18,505 nucleotides of DNA from DASZOC01 sp035550975 (GTDB lineage: Bacteria; Actinomycetota; CADDZG01; WHSQ01): NCBI GenBank assembly GCA_035550975.1, contig DASZOC010000028.1, forward strand, positions 1 to 18,505, written 5' to 3'. This document shows, piece by piece, positions 6,343 to 14,195 of the stretch (within the stretch, counting starts at the first letter, position 1; each line of letters starts with the position of its first letter). The translations under genes and the position numbers were made by a program. Under the pieces are notes generated by a model. That model did no database searches. It had not been told where the DNA came from and saw only the letters and a list, made by a program, of their open reading frames with translations.

Positions 6343-7430
6343 GCAAGAAGAAGGCCGTCGTCGCGATGTCGGGCGGCGTCGACTCCTCCGTCGCGGCGGC
6401 ACTGCTGGTCGAAGACGGCTACGACGTCACGGGGATCATGCTGAAACTGTGGAAGGGCGAGGACCAGAACAACAACTCCGGATGCTGCTCGCTCGGGGCG
6501 GCCGAGGACGCGCGACGGGTCGCCGACGTCCTTGGCATCCCTTTCTACGTCTTCAACTTCGCGGAGCGGTTCGAAGAGACGGTCGTCGCCGATTTCAACG
6601 CCACCTATGCCGCGGGTCGGACGCCGAACCCGTGCGTGCGTTGCAACCAGTGGATCAAGTTCGACGCATTGCTCGCCCGCGCGAAGAGCCTGGGGGCCGA
6701 CGTGCTTGCCACCGGCCACTATGCGCGCATCGACGACGAGAACGGCATCTACCGGTTGCTGCGCGGGGTCGACCCGGCAAAAGATCAGTCCTACGTCCTG
6801 TGGATGCTCACTCAGGCCCAGTTGCAGCACACCCGCTTTCCCGTTGGTGCGATGCCGAAGAGCGAGACCCGCGCGATCGCTGCCGAGCTGGGGCTGCGAA
6901 TCGCCGCCAAGCCGGACTCGCAGGAGATCTGCTTCGTCCGCAACGGTGACGTCGGGGCTTACCTGGACGAGCACGTCCCGGAGCGGCCGGGTGAGATCGT
7001 CGATCGGTCGGGCGCGAAGGTGGGGACCCACCGCGGCGTCGCCCGGTACACGGTGGGGCAGAGGAAGGGCCTCGGGATCTCGCTAGGCGTGCCGGTCTTC
7101 GTCACGTCCCTCGACGTGGAAGCGAACCGGGTAGTGATCGGCGACCGGGACGACCTCCTCGTCTCGTCGGTGACGCTCGACGACGTCAGCTCCGTGGGCG
7201 CGCCTCCCGAACCCGGAGCAGAGGTGGTCGCGCAGTACCGAGCCCATGGAGAGACCGTTGCGGCCACGGTGGCCGCGACCGGCGAAGGAACGTGGAAGGT
7301 GCGGATCGATCCGCCGGTAGCGGCAGTGGCACCCGGGCAGTCGATGGCCCTCTATCGGGCCGTTGCCCCCCACGACCTGATCGGGGGCGGGATCATCGCC
7401 GCCACCTCGCGCGACCGGGTGGCCGCGTAG
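6339..7430 (+). CDS. mnmA: tRNA-specific 2-thiouridylase MnmA (TrmU)
   Basis: This 363-aa enzyme adenylates and thiolates U34 of the tRNAs for Lys, Glu and Gln. It has the PP-loop SGGVDSS (11-17), then G-C-C-S-L-G-A-A-E-D-A-R (48-59). The catalytic cysteine C99 is in NPCVRCN, the persulfide-accepting C198 is in SQEICFV (194-200), and TVGQRKGLG (238-246) leads into the C-terminal beta domains. C99 and C198 correspond to C102 and C199 of E. coli MnmA. ATG 6339 overlaps the iscS stop (ATGA), which indicates coupled translation with the sulfur donor. Longer readings in this frame go back into iscS and are rejected. Confidence 0.95.
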   Translation: MSKKKAVVAMSGGVDSSVAAALLVEDGYDVTGIMLKLWKGEDQNNNSGCCSLGAAEDARRVADVLGIPFYVFNFAERFEETVVADFNATYAAGRTPNPCVRCNQWIKFDALLARAKSLGADVLATGHYARIDDENGIYRLLRGVDPAKDQSYVLWMLTQAQLQHTRFPVGAMPKSETRAIAAELGLRIAAKPDSQEICFVRNGDVGAYLDEHVPERPGEIVDRSGAKVGTHRGVARYTVGQRKGLGISLGVPVFVTSLDVEANRVVIGDRDDLLVSSVTLDDVSSVGAPPEPGAEVVAQYRAHGETVAATVAATGEGTWKVRIDPPVAAVAPGQSMALYRAVAPHDLIGGGIIAATSRDRVAA

Positions 7431-7556
7431 CCACCAGCCTGCCTGGTTGGGGCGCAGGAAGAGGCGGTCGGTCGGCGAAACCTAGGAGTGCCGAACGGCC
7501 GTGACGGTCGCTCGCGTCGTGTGTCGTCCAGTCACAACGGCAGCTTGCCCATATCT

Positions 7557-7563
7557 GGGGAGG
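7557..7563 (+). promoter_or_regulatory. ribosome binding site deciding a TTG start
   Basis: GGGGAGG lies seven bases before TTG 7571. No ATG or GTG in the same frame comes before the signal peptide. This supports the uncommon TTG start for the first metallophosphoesterase. Confidence 0.65.
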
Positions 7564-7570
7564 TATTGAC

Positions 7571-9883
7571 TTGCGTCGCTCTATCTCGTTGCTGACCCTG
7601 CTGCTGGTGGCAAGCGGCCTCCTCGCGCCGTCGGTGGGGGCGCAGAGCGAACGTGCTCCCGGCGAACCCTGCGGACGCACGACGATCGACGCCACCCTCC
7701 GGATCAACCCGCAGACGGGTGTGCTGGAGTGCGCGCCGGGTGAGCCCGTTCGGGTTCGGACCGAGCTGGCACAGCCGCAGCCGGATCGCGCCCGGACGCG
7801 CGACGCCCTCACCTCTTTCTTCGCCATAGCCGACGTCCAGCTCGCGGATGAGGAGTCTCCCGCCCGCGGCGAAGGCTCCGATCCGTGCTACCCGTCGCCC
7901 GGGATCAGCTCGTCGGCCTTCAGGCCCCACGAGACGATGGTGCCGCACCTGATGAACGCGCACGTGCGCGCTGCCAACGAGATCGCGGCTGCCGGCAGCC
8001 CTAATCTCGGTGACCACTTCGACTTCCTCGTCGGGCTCGGTGACCTCGCCGACAATCAGCAATACAACGAGATTCGCTGGATCATCGACATCCTCGACGG
8101 CGGCAAGCTCGTGAACCCGGATACCGGCAACGACCCGGTGCTGGGCGGCGAGGGCTACGACGGTCCGCAAGCGAGGGACCCGCGCGGCGGTGGCGGTCGC
8201 ACACCGCAGCAAGCGTCTCCGGACCTGCCCGCGGACGGTGTCTTGGAGCTCGCGAACGAGCCTTTCTGGGCGACCGGTTTCCGCCACGGTAACGACGATG
8301 CCGCCGAGCGGCTGCCGTGGTACTCGCTGCCGGGCAACCACGACGTGAAGGTCCAAGGAACGCTCCCCGATGAAGCATCGGGGCGCGACCACAACGAGCT
8401 GAAAGCGTGGCGCGCGATCTATCGGAGCTACTACATCGGGAACGCGAAGGTCGTCCTGCAGGACCTGCCCCCCGAGTACAAGCAGGAGCTTTGCGGCGCG
8501 ATCAAGGAGGGCAAGGCGGATCGGGTCGCACGCCTCCTCGAGGAATGGTCGAAGGACCCCGTCCTGGTGGCGAGCGCGACGTCCCGGAAGGTCGTTCCGG
8601 CCGATCAGGCCCGCATGGCCCTGTACCGCAGCGACCAGATCAAGACGGCGGGCGACGAAGAAGCATGTCTCGCGGTGGCGACCCCGGCTCGGCCGATCGC
8701 GCAGCACGCATGCCGCTCGTCATGGATCGAAGAGCACCGGATAACCGACGGCGTGCCCGTCGGACACGGATACGGCGAGAATGACGGCGACGAGTCACCG
8801 CGGTGTCGGGACAACCAAGGGAAGCTCTTGGAGCGTGCTTGCTACTCGTTCACCAGCGGTCTGTTCCACTACATCGCCCTCGACTCGAACCCGCCCGAGG
8901 GGATGGAGAAGGGCAACATCGACCCCCGGCAGTTCGAATGGCTCGAGCGGGAGCTCATCGCCAACTCTTCGACCTACTACGACGCCGACGGCAAGAAGGT
9001 TCACAACCGGGCCGGCACCGACCACATGATCGTGGTGTTCGCGCACCACCCGACCGAAGAGAGCATGGTCAACCAGGCTCCCACCTCGCCGGGCAAGACG
9101 GGCGCCGATCTGCGCAAGTTGTTGCTGCGGTTCCCGAACGTGATCCTGAACGCGAACGGACACACCCACCAGAACAGGATCTGGGCTCGTTCGAACGAGA
9201 CCCTCGGGACCGGTTATTGGGAGGTCAACACGTCTGCGATCGCGGACGTGCCGACCCAGAGCCGCACGATCGAGATCGCCAACAACAACGACGGCACCCT
9301 GTCCATCTTCGCGACCGTCTTCGACGCCTGGGTGGCGCCGAACGCCGCTGAGGTCGAGTGGCACGGCCACGACCACAGCCATGAAACCGAGCACGGCGCG
9401 GAGCGCGACATCAACGAGGATTGGCTCGCGTCCTGGGGGCGGGAGGTCATGCTCCACGATCCGCAGCAGGACCTCACCAAGAAGGCAGGCACCGAGAACG
9501 ACCGCAACGTCGAGCTCCTCCTGAAGACGCCCGAGTGGTTGCGTACCGCGACCGAGCTCACCTATACGGGTGAGACCTCCGAGCAGGTCGGCAAGACGCT
9601 AGACGCCTCTGCGGTCCTGACTACGGCCTCGGGCAGACCGCTGTCGGGCATGACGGTCACCTTCACGTACGGTCCTGACACGCACACCGCCACCACCGAC
9701 GCGAGCGGGATCGCCGCGGCCTCGTTCCAGCTCACGGGGCCGCCCCGTGGAGGGTCGCTATCGATCGGTTTCGCCGGCACGGACGCGTATCAGCCCTCGA
9801 ACATCACGGTCCCAGTGACGGTCTACGCGTCGCCACGCCGTCAGGCGTCGGCCGCCTCTCCGGGGGGCGTGGCGGTCATCTAG
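7571..9883 (+). CDS. exported metallophosphoesterase, PPA1498-like, with C-terminal Ig-like domain
   Basis: The 770-aa product has a Sec signal (MRRSISLLTLLLVASGLLAP, cleavage near VGA/Q). Calcineurin-type metal motifs are spread out by long inserts: D88-V-Q (usual D-x-H), GLGDLAD (155-161), PGNHD (254-258), FAHHP (490-494) and NGHTHQN (529-535). This widely spaced pattern fits the actinobacterial family I know as TIGR03767 (PPA1498). A phosphoesterase or phosphodiesterase acting outside the cell is expected; its substrate is unknown. From about 660 on there is a separate beta-sandwich domain. It has A-V-L-T-T-A-S-G-R-P-L-S-G-M-T-V-T-F and T-D-A-S-G-I-A-A-A-S-F, typical of bacterial Ig-like modules. 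A shorter paralogue follows 26 bases downstream. Twin arginines at 2-3 leave Tat export possible, but the motif is poor. Confidence 0.85.
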   Translation: MRRSISLLTLLLVASGLLAPSVGAQSERAPGEPCGRTTIDATLRINPQTGVLECAPGEPVRVRTELAQPQPDRARTRDALTSFFAIADVQLADEESPARGEGSDPCYPSPGISSSAFRPHETMVPHLMNAHVRAANEIAAAGSPNLGDHFDFLVGLGDLADNQQYNEIRWIIDILDGGKLVNPDTGNDPVLGGEGYDGPQARDPRGGGGRTPQQASPDLPADGVLELANEPFWATGFRHGNDDAAERLPWYSLPGNHDVKVQGTLPDEASGRDHNELKAWRAIYRSYYIGNAKVVLQDLPPEYKQELCGAIKEGKADRVARLLEEWSKDPVLVASATSRKVVPADQARMALYRSDQIKTAGDEEACLAVATPARPIAQHACRSSWIEEHRITDGVPVGHGYGENDGDESPRCRDNQGKLLERACYSFTSGLFHYIALDSNPPEGMEKGNIDPRQFEWLERELIANSSTYYDADGKKVHNRAGTDHMIVVFAHHPTEESMVNQAPTSPGKTGADLRKLLLRFPNVILNANGHTHQNRIWARSNETLGTGYWEVNTSAIADVPTQSRTIEIANNNDGTLSIFATVFDAWVAPNAAEVEWHGHDHSHETEHGAERDINEDWLASWGREVMLHDPQQDLTKKAGTENDRNVELLLKTPEWLRTATELTYTGETSEQVGKTLDASAVLTTASGRPLSGMTVTFTYGPDTHTATTDASGIAAASFQLTGPPRGGSLSIGFAGTDAYQPSNITVPVTVYASPRRQASAASPGGVAVI

Positions 9884-9897
9884 CGCCCGGCATCGGG

Positions 9898-9903
9898 CAT
9901 GAT
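9898..9903 (+). promoter_or_regulatory. candidate -10 box for the second metallophosphoesterase
   Basis: CATGAT at 9898-9903 has the A2 and T6 of the TANNNT consensus and ends six bases before GTG 9910, the same geometry as ahead of iscS and ligA. No ribosome site is present between the upstream stop (9883) and the GTG. The match is weak because position 1 is C. Read-through from the upstream gene is also possible. Confidence 0.3.
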
Positions 9904-9909
9904 GCATCC

Positions 9910-11715
9910 GTGGGGATCACTAGAGCGGTCGCGCTCGGGCTGGCGGCGTCGGTGGCCGCGGTTGTGCCTGTCGCCGTGCCGCAGCAGACGGCGGCCGCAC
10001 CTACGTCTCCGACGTGCGGGCTGACGACGTTGCAGGGGACGATCGCTTTCAGCCAGGAGGCGCGCGAGGCGGGCAAGCCGCTCACTTGCGGTCCCGGACG
10101 AGCGCTCAAGGTAAGGAACCGCCTCCAGTACCCGAAACCCGGACGCGCACAACGGCGCCAGCACCTCGCGACGTTCTTCACGATTGCCGACGTGCAGCTG
10201 GCCGACGAGGAAGCACCGGCGCGTGCCGAGTGGTCCGACAAGTGTGAAAGGACCCCGTTCGGCGGCTCCGGTTTCCGGCCCCACGAGACGATGGTGCCGC
10301 ACATGCTGAACGCTCATCTCGAGGCCGCGAGCGCGATCGCGCAACGCGGGGGCCCGATCCTGAAGAAGCCGTTCCAGTTCGCGATCGGTCTCGGCGATCT
10401 CGCCGACAACATGCAATACAACGAGATCCGCTGGATCATCGATCTCTTCGACGGCAACAAGCTCGTGGATCCGGATTCCGGCAAGGACGACGCGATCGTC
10501 TCGGGCGCCGACGGATACGACGGCGTGCAGCGCGAGGACCCGGTAGGAGCAACCGATCCGCCTGTCGCCTCCCCCGTGGAGGGGGAACGCATCCTGGACC
10601 TGGCGAACGAGCCGTTCTGGGCGCACGGGCTGCGACCCGGTGCGGCGCGCATCCCCTGGTACACGCTGCCCGGTAACCACGACGTCAAGGTGCAGGGCAC
10701 CGCTCCGAACTCGCGTGCCTGGCTGGAGTTCATCGATACCTACAACCGGGGTCACAGCAAGATCCAGGAGGGGCTCGATCCCGAGGACCAACAGCGCGCG
10801 TGCGAGGGCGGCATGTCCGATCCGGGCTTCTACCAGAGCATCTTCACGAACCCCGGTTACTCGCGGCCGGTTCCGGCCGACGATCGCAGGAGGCTTCTGA
10901 AGGACCGCCACGAGTGGGCGCGCGAGCACTTCAAGACGACCGGCCTGCCGAAAGGTCATGGCTACAACGAGGATCGTTGCAGGAACAAGAAGGGCAAGCT
11001 CCTGGCGCGACTCTGTTACGCGTTCGACCGGGGCCCGTTCCGGTTCATAGGCCTCGACTCGAACCCGGACGAAGGGCTCGAGACCGGCAACATCGACGAT
11101 CCGCAGTTCAAGTGGCTCAAGCGAGAGCTGATCGCGAACTCGAAGGTGTACTTCAACGCAAAGGGCAAGAAGGTTCGTAACCGGAACGGCAGGAACCGGC
11201 TCATCGTCGTCTTCGCGCATCATCCGGTCGTGGCGATGCATAACGAGGAGACGGAAGGCGGCCATACCGGTCACGAGTTCAAGAACCTGTTGCTGCGCTT
11301 TCCGAACGTCATCGTGAACGCGAACGGACATACGCACCAGAACAAGATCTGGCCCCGCGCCAACAAGAAGCTGGGTACGGAGTACTGGGAGGTGAACACG
11401 TCCGCGATCGCCGACTACCCGACACAGAGCAGGACGATCGAGATCGCCGACAACAACGACGGCACCCTGTCCATCTTCGCGGTCGTGTTCAACGCCGCAG
11501 TCGAGATCGACCCTCGAACGATCGACTGGAGCGCCCACGACGACACCCATGAGACGGACCATGGGGCGGAGCGCAATATCAACGAGGACTGGCTGGCTTC
11601 GTTCGGCCAAGAGGTCCTCTTCTACGACCCCCAGCAGGACCTGACGAAGATCGGGAAGCCCAGACATCAGAACGTCGAGCTGGTCCTGAAGGCGCCGAGG
11701 TGGTTCTCTAACTGA
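9910..11715 (+). CDS. exported metallophosphoesterase, PPA1498-like, paralogue of the preceding gene
   Basis: The 601-aa product begins with GTG 9910, directly before a signal peptide (residues 1-30, hydrophobic 6-24, cleavage near TAAA). Metal motifs match those of the upstream paralogue: D94-V-Q-LADEE, GLGDLAD (160-166), PGNHD (254-258), FAHHP (435-439) and NGHTHQN (472-478). Long stretches are nearly identical to the neighbour, including FRPHETMVPH, NEIRWIID and EVNTSAIAD. It lacks the C-terminal Ig-like domain, and its central insert (about 265-350) is different and shorter. Both paralogues have Gln where most calcineurin-fold enzymes have His in the first motif, so this is a family trait and not damage. 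A secreted phosphoesterase is likely; the substrate is unknown. Confidence 0.85.
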   Translation: MGITRAVALGLAASVAAVVPVAVPQQTAAAPTSPTCGLTTLQGTIAFSQEAREAGKPLTCGPGRALKVRNRLQYPKPGRAQRRQHLATFFTIADVQLADEEAPARAEWSDKCERTPFGGSGFRPHETMVPHMLNAHLEAASAIAQRGGPILKKPFQFAIGLGDLADNMQYNEIRWIIDLFDGNKLVDPDSGKDDAIVSGADGYDGVQREDPVGATDPPVASPVEGERILDLANEPFWAHGLRPGAARIPWYTLPGNHDVKVQGTAPNSRAWLEFIDTYNRGHSKIQEGLDPEDQQRACEGGMSDPGFYQSIFTNPGYSRPVPADDRRRLLKDRHEWAREHFKTTGLPKGHGYNEDRCRNKKGKLLARLCYAFDRGPFRFIGLDSNPDEGLETGNIDDPQFKWLKRELIANSKVYFNAKGKKVRNRNGRNRLIVVFAHHPVVAMHNEETEGGHTGHEFKNLLLRFPNVIVNANGHTHQNKIWPRANKKLGTEYWEVNTSAIADYPTQSRTIEIADNNDGTLSIFAVVFNAAVEIDPRTIDWSAHDDTHETDHGAERNINEDWLASFGQEVLFYDPQQDLTKIGKPRHQNVELVLKAPRWFSN

Positions 11716-11760
11716 TCCTTCCCGACGCCGCGAAGCGACGGGTGCGCGACAGCGACACGG

Positions 11761-11766
11761 CAAGAT
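11761..11766 (+). promoter_or_regulatory. candidate -10 box for a leaderless ligA transcript
   Basis: CAAGAT at 11761-11766 carries A2 and T6 of TANNNT and stands exactly six bases before ATG 11773. No Shine-Dalgarno sequence precedes the start. Position 1 is C rather than T, so the match is moderate. Confidence 0.35.
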
Positions 11767-11772
11767 AGACGC

Positions 11773-13779
11773 ATGGCGAAGCCGACCAAAGCCGGGGCGA
11801 CCAGGCGCGTGAAAGAGCTGCGCGACGCCATCGACTACCACTCGTATCGGTATCACGTGCTCGACGATCCGGAGATCGCGGACGCCGAGTACGACGCGTT
11901 GGTACGCGAGCTGATGGACCTCGAAGGCGAGTTTCCGGACCTCGTGTCGCCGGACTCACCGACCCAGCGGATCGGCGCACCGCCGTCGGACATCTTCAGC
12001 CCCGTCGAGCACCGGTCTCCGATGATGAGCCTCGACAACGCTTTCTCGCTTACCGAGCTGCAGGCGTGGGGAGCGCGGGTCGAACGGCTCGTCGGGGAGC
12101 CTGAGGGGCTGGTGACCGAGCTGAAGATGGACGGCGTCGCATGCAACCTGATCTACGAGGACGGTGTTTTCGTCAAGGGCGCGACGCGCGGCGATGGGCG
12201 GGTCGGCGAAGACATCACTGCGAACCTCAGGACGATCCGGGCGGTGCCGCTGAAGCTGAGGGGCAAGCCGCCGAAGGTCATCGAGATCCGCGGCGAGGTC
12301 TACATGCGTACCGACGACTTCGACAAGCTCAACGTGAAGCTTGGGGAAGCCGGCCTGAAGACGTTCGCGAATCCTCGTAACGCTGCCGCGGGGTCGTTGC
12401 GGCAGAAGGATCCCAGCATCACTGCGGACCGCAACCTGTCACTCGTGTGCCACGGCATCGGCTACGTCCAAGGCCGCCGCTACGCATCCCACTGGCAGGC
12501 TCTCGAGGCGATCCGCGACCTCGGCCTCCGGACCAACCCCGAGAACAAGCGCCTCGCAACCCTGGAGGAGGCGTACGCGTTCTGCGAGCACTGGCAGCAA
12601 CACCGGCACGACGTTCCCTACGAGATCGACGGCGTCGTCATCAAGGTGGATCCGATCTCGCAGCAAGAGGAGCTCGGTTTCACGTCAAAGGCCCCGCGCT
12701 GGGCGATCGCGTACAAGTTCCCGCCCGAAGAGCGCACTACGCTCCTGAAAGACATCTTCGCCTCGGTCGGACGGACGGGGGTCGTTACGCCGTTCGCGAA
12801 CCTCGAAACGGTCTTCGTCGGCGGCGTGAACATCACGACGGCGACGTTGCACAACGAAGACGAGGTGGCGCGTAAAGACGTGCGGCCCGGCGACACGGTC
12901 ATCGTTCGCCGCGCCGGTGACGTCATCCCGGAGGTGGTCGGGCCGGTCCTGACGAAGCGTCCGAAGAACGCGCGGCCCTGGAAGATGCCGAAGGCATGTC
13001 CTTCCTGCGGCTCCCAGCTGGTGCGCAACGAGGGCGAAGCGGCAACGCGCTGCCTCAATATCTACGAGTGTGGTGCGCAGCGACGAGAGCGCATCTTCCA
13101 TTTCGCGAGTCGCGGCGGGATGGACATCGAAGGCCTGGGGTACCAGACGATCATCGCCCTGATCGAGCGCGGCTACCTTCACGACGTCAGCGACATCTAT
13201 TTCCTGACACGCGAACAAGTCGGGGAGCTGGACGGTTTCGGCGACAAGTCCATCGACAACCTCATGAAATCCATCGACGCGTCGCGCCGCCGGCCGCTGG
13301 CGAACGTGCTGATGGCTCTCGGGATCCCGCACGTCGGAGGAGCCGCGGCGCGTGCTCTTGCGCTGGAGACGCGCTCGCTGGACAAGCTTCGCACCATGAC
13401 CGAGGGGGAGCTAGAGGCGCTGGACGGCATCGGCCCGATCATCGCGACGTCGATCGCGTCGTACTTCGCGGACGAGCGCAACCAAGAGGTGCTGGACCGG
13501 CTGAAGGAAGGGGGGCTGGATCCGGTCCCTCCGGCAGCTCGTAAGGAAGGCTCGTTGTCCGGCAAGACGTTCGTCGTCACGGGGACGCTCACCGACTTCA
13601 GCCGTGACGCCGCGACTGCGGCGATCGAGGAGCGGGGGGGCAGGGTCGCGTCGAGCGTGTCGAAGAAGACCGACTACGTCGTCGTCGGCGAGAGCCCCGG
13701 CGCGAGCAAGTTCAACAAGGCTTCGGATCTCGGCATCGAGATGCTCGACGAGAAGGCGTTCAAGGCGTTGTTGCGGTAA
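11773..13779 (+). CDS. ligA: NAD-dependent DNA ligase LigA
   Basis: The 668-aa enzyme seals nicks in DNA during replication and repair, using NAD. All parts of the full-length bacterial enzyme are visible in order. The NMN-binding Ia domain has DYHSYRYHVLDDPEIADAEYD (21-41). The adenylation motif is K118-M-D-G, followed by ATRGDGRVGED (137-147). The OB fold contains ASVGRTGVVTPFA (330-342). The four-cysteine zinc site is C409, C412, C427 and C433. Helix-hairpin-helix repeats run from about 450 to 580, and a BRCT domain from about 593 to 668 (GKTFVVTGTL and the closing W-less tail). The length is standard. It lies downstream of iscS-mnmA as in other Actinobacteria, but with two metallophosphoesterase genes in between. 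The usual gatCAB genes do not follow. Confidence 0.97.
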   Translation: MAKPTKAGATRRVKELRDAIDYHSYRYHVLDDPEIADAEYDALVRELMDLEGEFPDLVSPDSPTQRIGAPPSDIFSPVEHRSPMMSLDNAFSLTELQAWGARVERLVGEPEGLVTELKMDGVACNLIYEDGVFVKGATRGDGRVGEDITANLRTIRAVPLKLRGKPPKVIEIRGEVYMRTDDFDKLNVKLGEAGLKTFANPRNAAAGSLRQKDPSITADRNLSLVCHGIGYVQGRRYASHWQALEAIRDLGLRTNPENKRLATLEEAYAFCEHWQQHRHDVPYEIDGVVIKVDPISQQEELGFTSKAPRWAIAYKFPPEERTTLLKDIFASVGRTGVVTPFANLETVFVGGVNITTATLHNEDEVARKDVRPGDTVIVRRAGDVIPEVVGPVLTKRPKNARPWKMPKACPSCGSQLVRNEGEAATRCLNIYECGAQRRERIFHFASRGGMDIEGLGYQTIIALIERGYLHDVSDIYFLTREQVGELDGFGDKSIDNLMKSIDASRRRPLANVLMALGIPHVGGAAARALALETRSLDKLRTMTEGELEALDGIGPIIATSIASYFADERNQEVLDRLKEGGLDPVPPAARKEGSLSGKTFVVTGTLTDFSRDAATAAIEERGGRVASSVSKKTDYVVVGESPGASKFNKASDLGIEMLDEKAFKALLR

Positions 13780-13787
13780 CGACCGGC

Positions 13788-13827
13788 AAAAAGAAACCGG
13801 CGCAGGAGACGAGCTCCTGCGCCGGTT
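13788..13827 (-). terminator. strong minus-strand intrinsic terminator, possibly shared with ligA
   Basis: A perfect 14-bp stem (AACCGGCGCAGGAG at 13795-13808 with CTCCTGCGCCGGTT at 13814-13827) has a 5-base loop. On the minus strand it is followed by TTTCTTTTT (13796-13788), the classic layout. On the plus strand the right arm is followed by CTAGTTCGG with no T-run. It therefore fits best as the end of a minus-strand transcript. It could still slow plus-strand transcription leaving ligA. Confidence 0.8.
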
Positions 13828-14087
13828 CTAGTTCGGCCGTGCCACCGCTCGCACTTCCCAGGGGACCAAGTCTGGAACGAGCGGTGCTGGTGAACCGGTT
13901 GGATTCTGCCCGTGGCCCACAGCTGAAGGTGGCCAGAATCCTCGAAGCGGAACCACTCCTTCTTTCGCTCATTCGCTTGCGGTCATTCACGAAACAAGCA
14001 GTGGTTAAAGGCTTAGGCCACTAGCAGCCGGTCACCTCGTGAGGTCCGTCGAAACTAGGTAACAGTCTGGACCACCTCCTTTCTCAC
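13828..14087 (-). ncRNA. candidate minus-strand small RNA or leader-type gene, unidentified
   Basis: This stretch between ligA and the beta-oxidation operon has no convincing protein gene; the readings of 62-76 codons on either strand have no family resemblance. A minus-strand transcript is suggested by the terminator at 13827-13788 and by a 17-base Shine-Dalgarno-like stretch near its start. Possible helices are CACCGCTCG/CGAGCGGTG (13843-13851 with 13878-13886) and GGATTCTG/CAGAATCC (13901-13908 with 13934-13941). Two shorter ones are AGTGG/CCACT (14000-14004 with 14018-14022) and GGTCC/GGACC (14043-14047 with 14069-14073). The last would hide part of the Shine-Dalgarno stretch. It does not match tmRNA, RNase P, SRP or 6S RNA features that I know. 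A plus-strand RNA ending at 14146 is the alternative. Confidence 0.35.
14068..14084 (-). promoter_or_regulatory. exceptionally long Shine-Dalgarno-like sequence
   Basis: Read on the minus strand, AGAAAGGAGGTGGTCCA can pair with all 17 bases of the 16S rRNA tail UGGAUCACCUCCUUUCU, with one G-U wobble. No ATG, GTG or TTG lies at normal distance after it. A CTG at 14065 would open a 14-codon reading frame ending at TAG 14023-14021. It may therefore be a leader-peptide start or a ribosome-binding element in an RNA. Confidence 0.55.
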
Positions 14088-14122
14088 GTGAGGAGAATGA
14101 AAGCACACGGCCGGAGTTATGT

Positions 14123-14146
14123 CGCGCCACTTCGGCGCGATTTTTC
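14123..14146 (+). terminator. plus-strand intrinsic terminator upstream of the beta-oxidation operon
   Basis: The stem TCGCGCC (14123-14129) and GGCGCGA (14135-14141) with loop ACTTC is followed directly by TTTTT. It would stop plus-strand transcription from the ligA side and so insulate the promoter just downstream. Confidence 0.75.
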
Positions 14147-14181
14147 GCGACCCCCTCGTCCCGGGCGAAGAGCCGCGCCGC

Positions 14182-14187
14182 TATACT
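14182..14187 (+). promoter_or_regulatory. -10 box of the beta-oxidation operon
   Basis: TATACT is a near-consensus -10 hexamer placed between the terminator and the operator palindrome. The expected transcription start is about 14193-14195, right at the palindrome. No good -35 hexamer is seen 16-18 bases upstream, so an activator or extended contacts may be needed. Confidence 0.55.
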
Positions 14188-14195
14188 CCGACCAA

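Noticed and set aside
7477..7507. Possible fourth copy of the two-part element (GAAACCT, then CCGTGACGG)
   Set aside because: Only the first block is similar; the second block differs at most positions.
7532..8707. 391-codon minus-strand frame opposite the first metallophosphoesterase
   Set aside because: It is the same kind of antisense shadow; the plus strand encodes metal-binding motifs across it.
9880..11856. 658-codon open frame on the minus strand opposite the second metallophosphoesterase
   Set aside because: It mirrors a well-supported plus-strand gene, has the Arg/Val/Asp-rich make-up of antisense frames in GC-rich DNA, and shows no family motif or ribosome site.
13760..13990. 76-codon minus-strand frame in the same region
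   Set aside because: It crosses the terminator hairpin and runs into the end of ligA, so it cannot be an ordinary gene of the proposed minus-strand transcript.
13839..14024. 62-codon plus-strand frame in the intergenic region after ligA
   Set aside because: It has no ribosome site and no resemblance to a family, and it runs through the predicted helices and against the minus-strand signals.
14068..14084. Resemblance of the plus strand to the 3' end of 16S rRNA (16 of 17 bases)
   Set aside because: No other 16S sequence flanks it, so it is not an rRNA fragment. The minus-strand Shine-Dalgarno reading explains it better.
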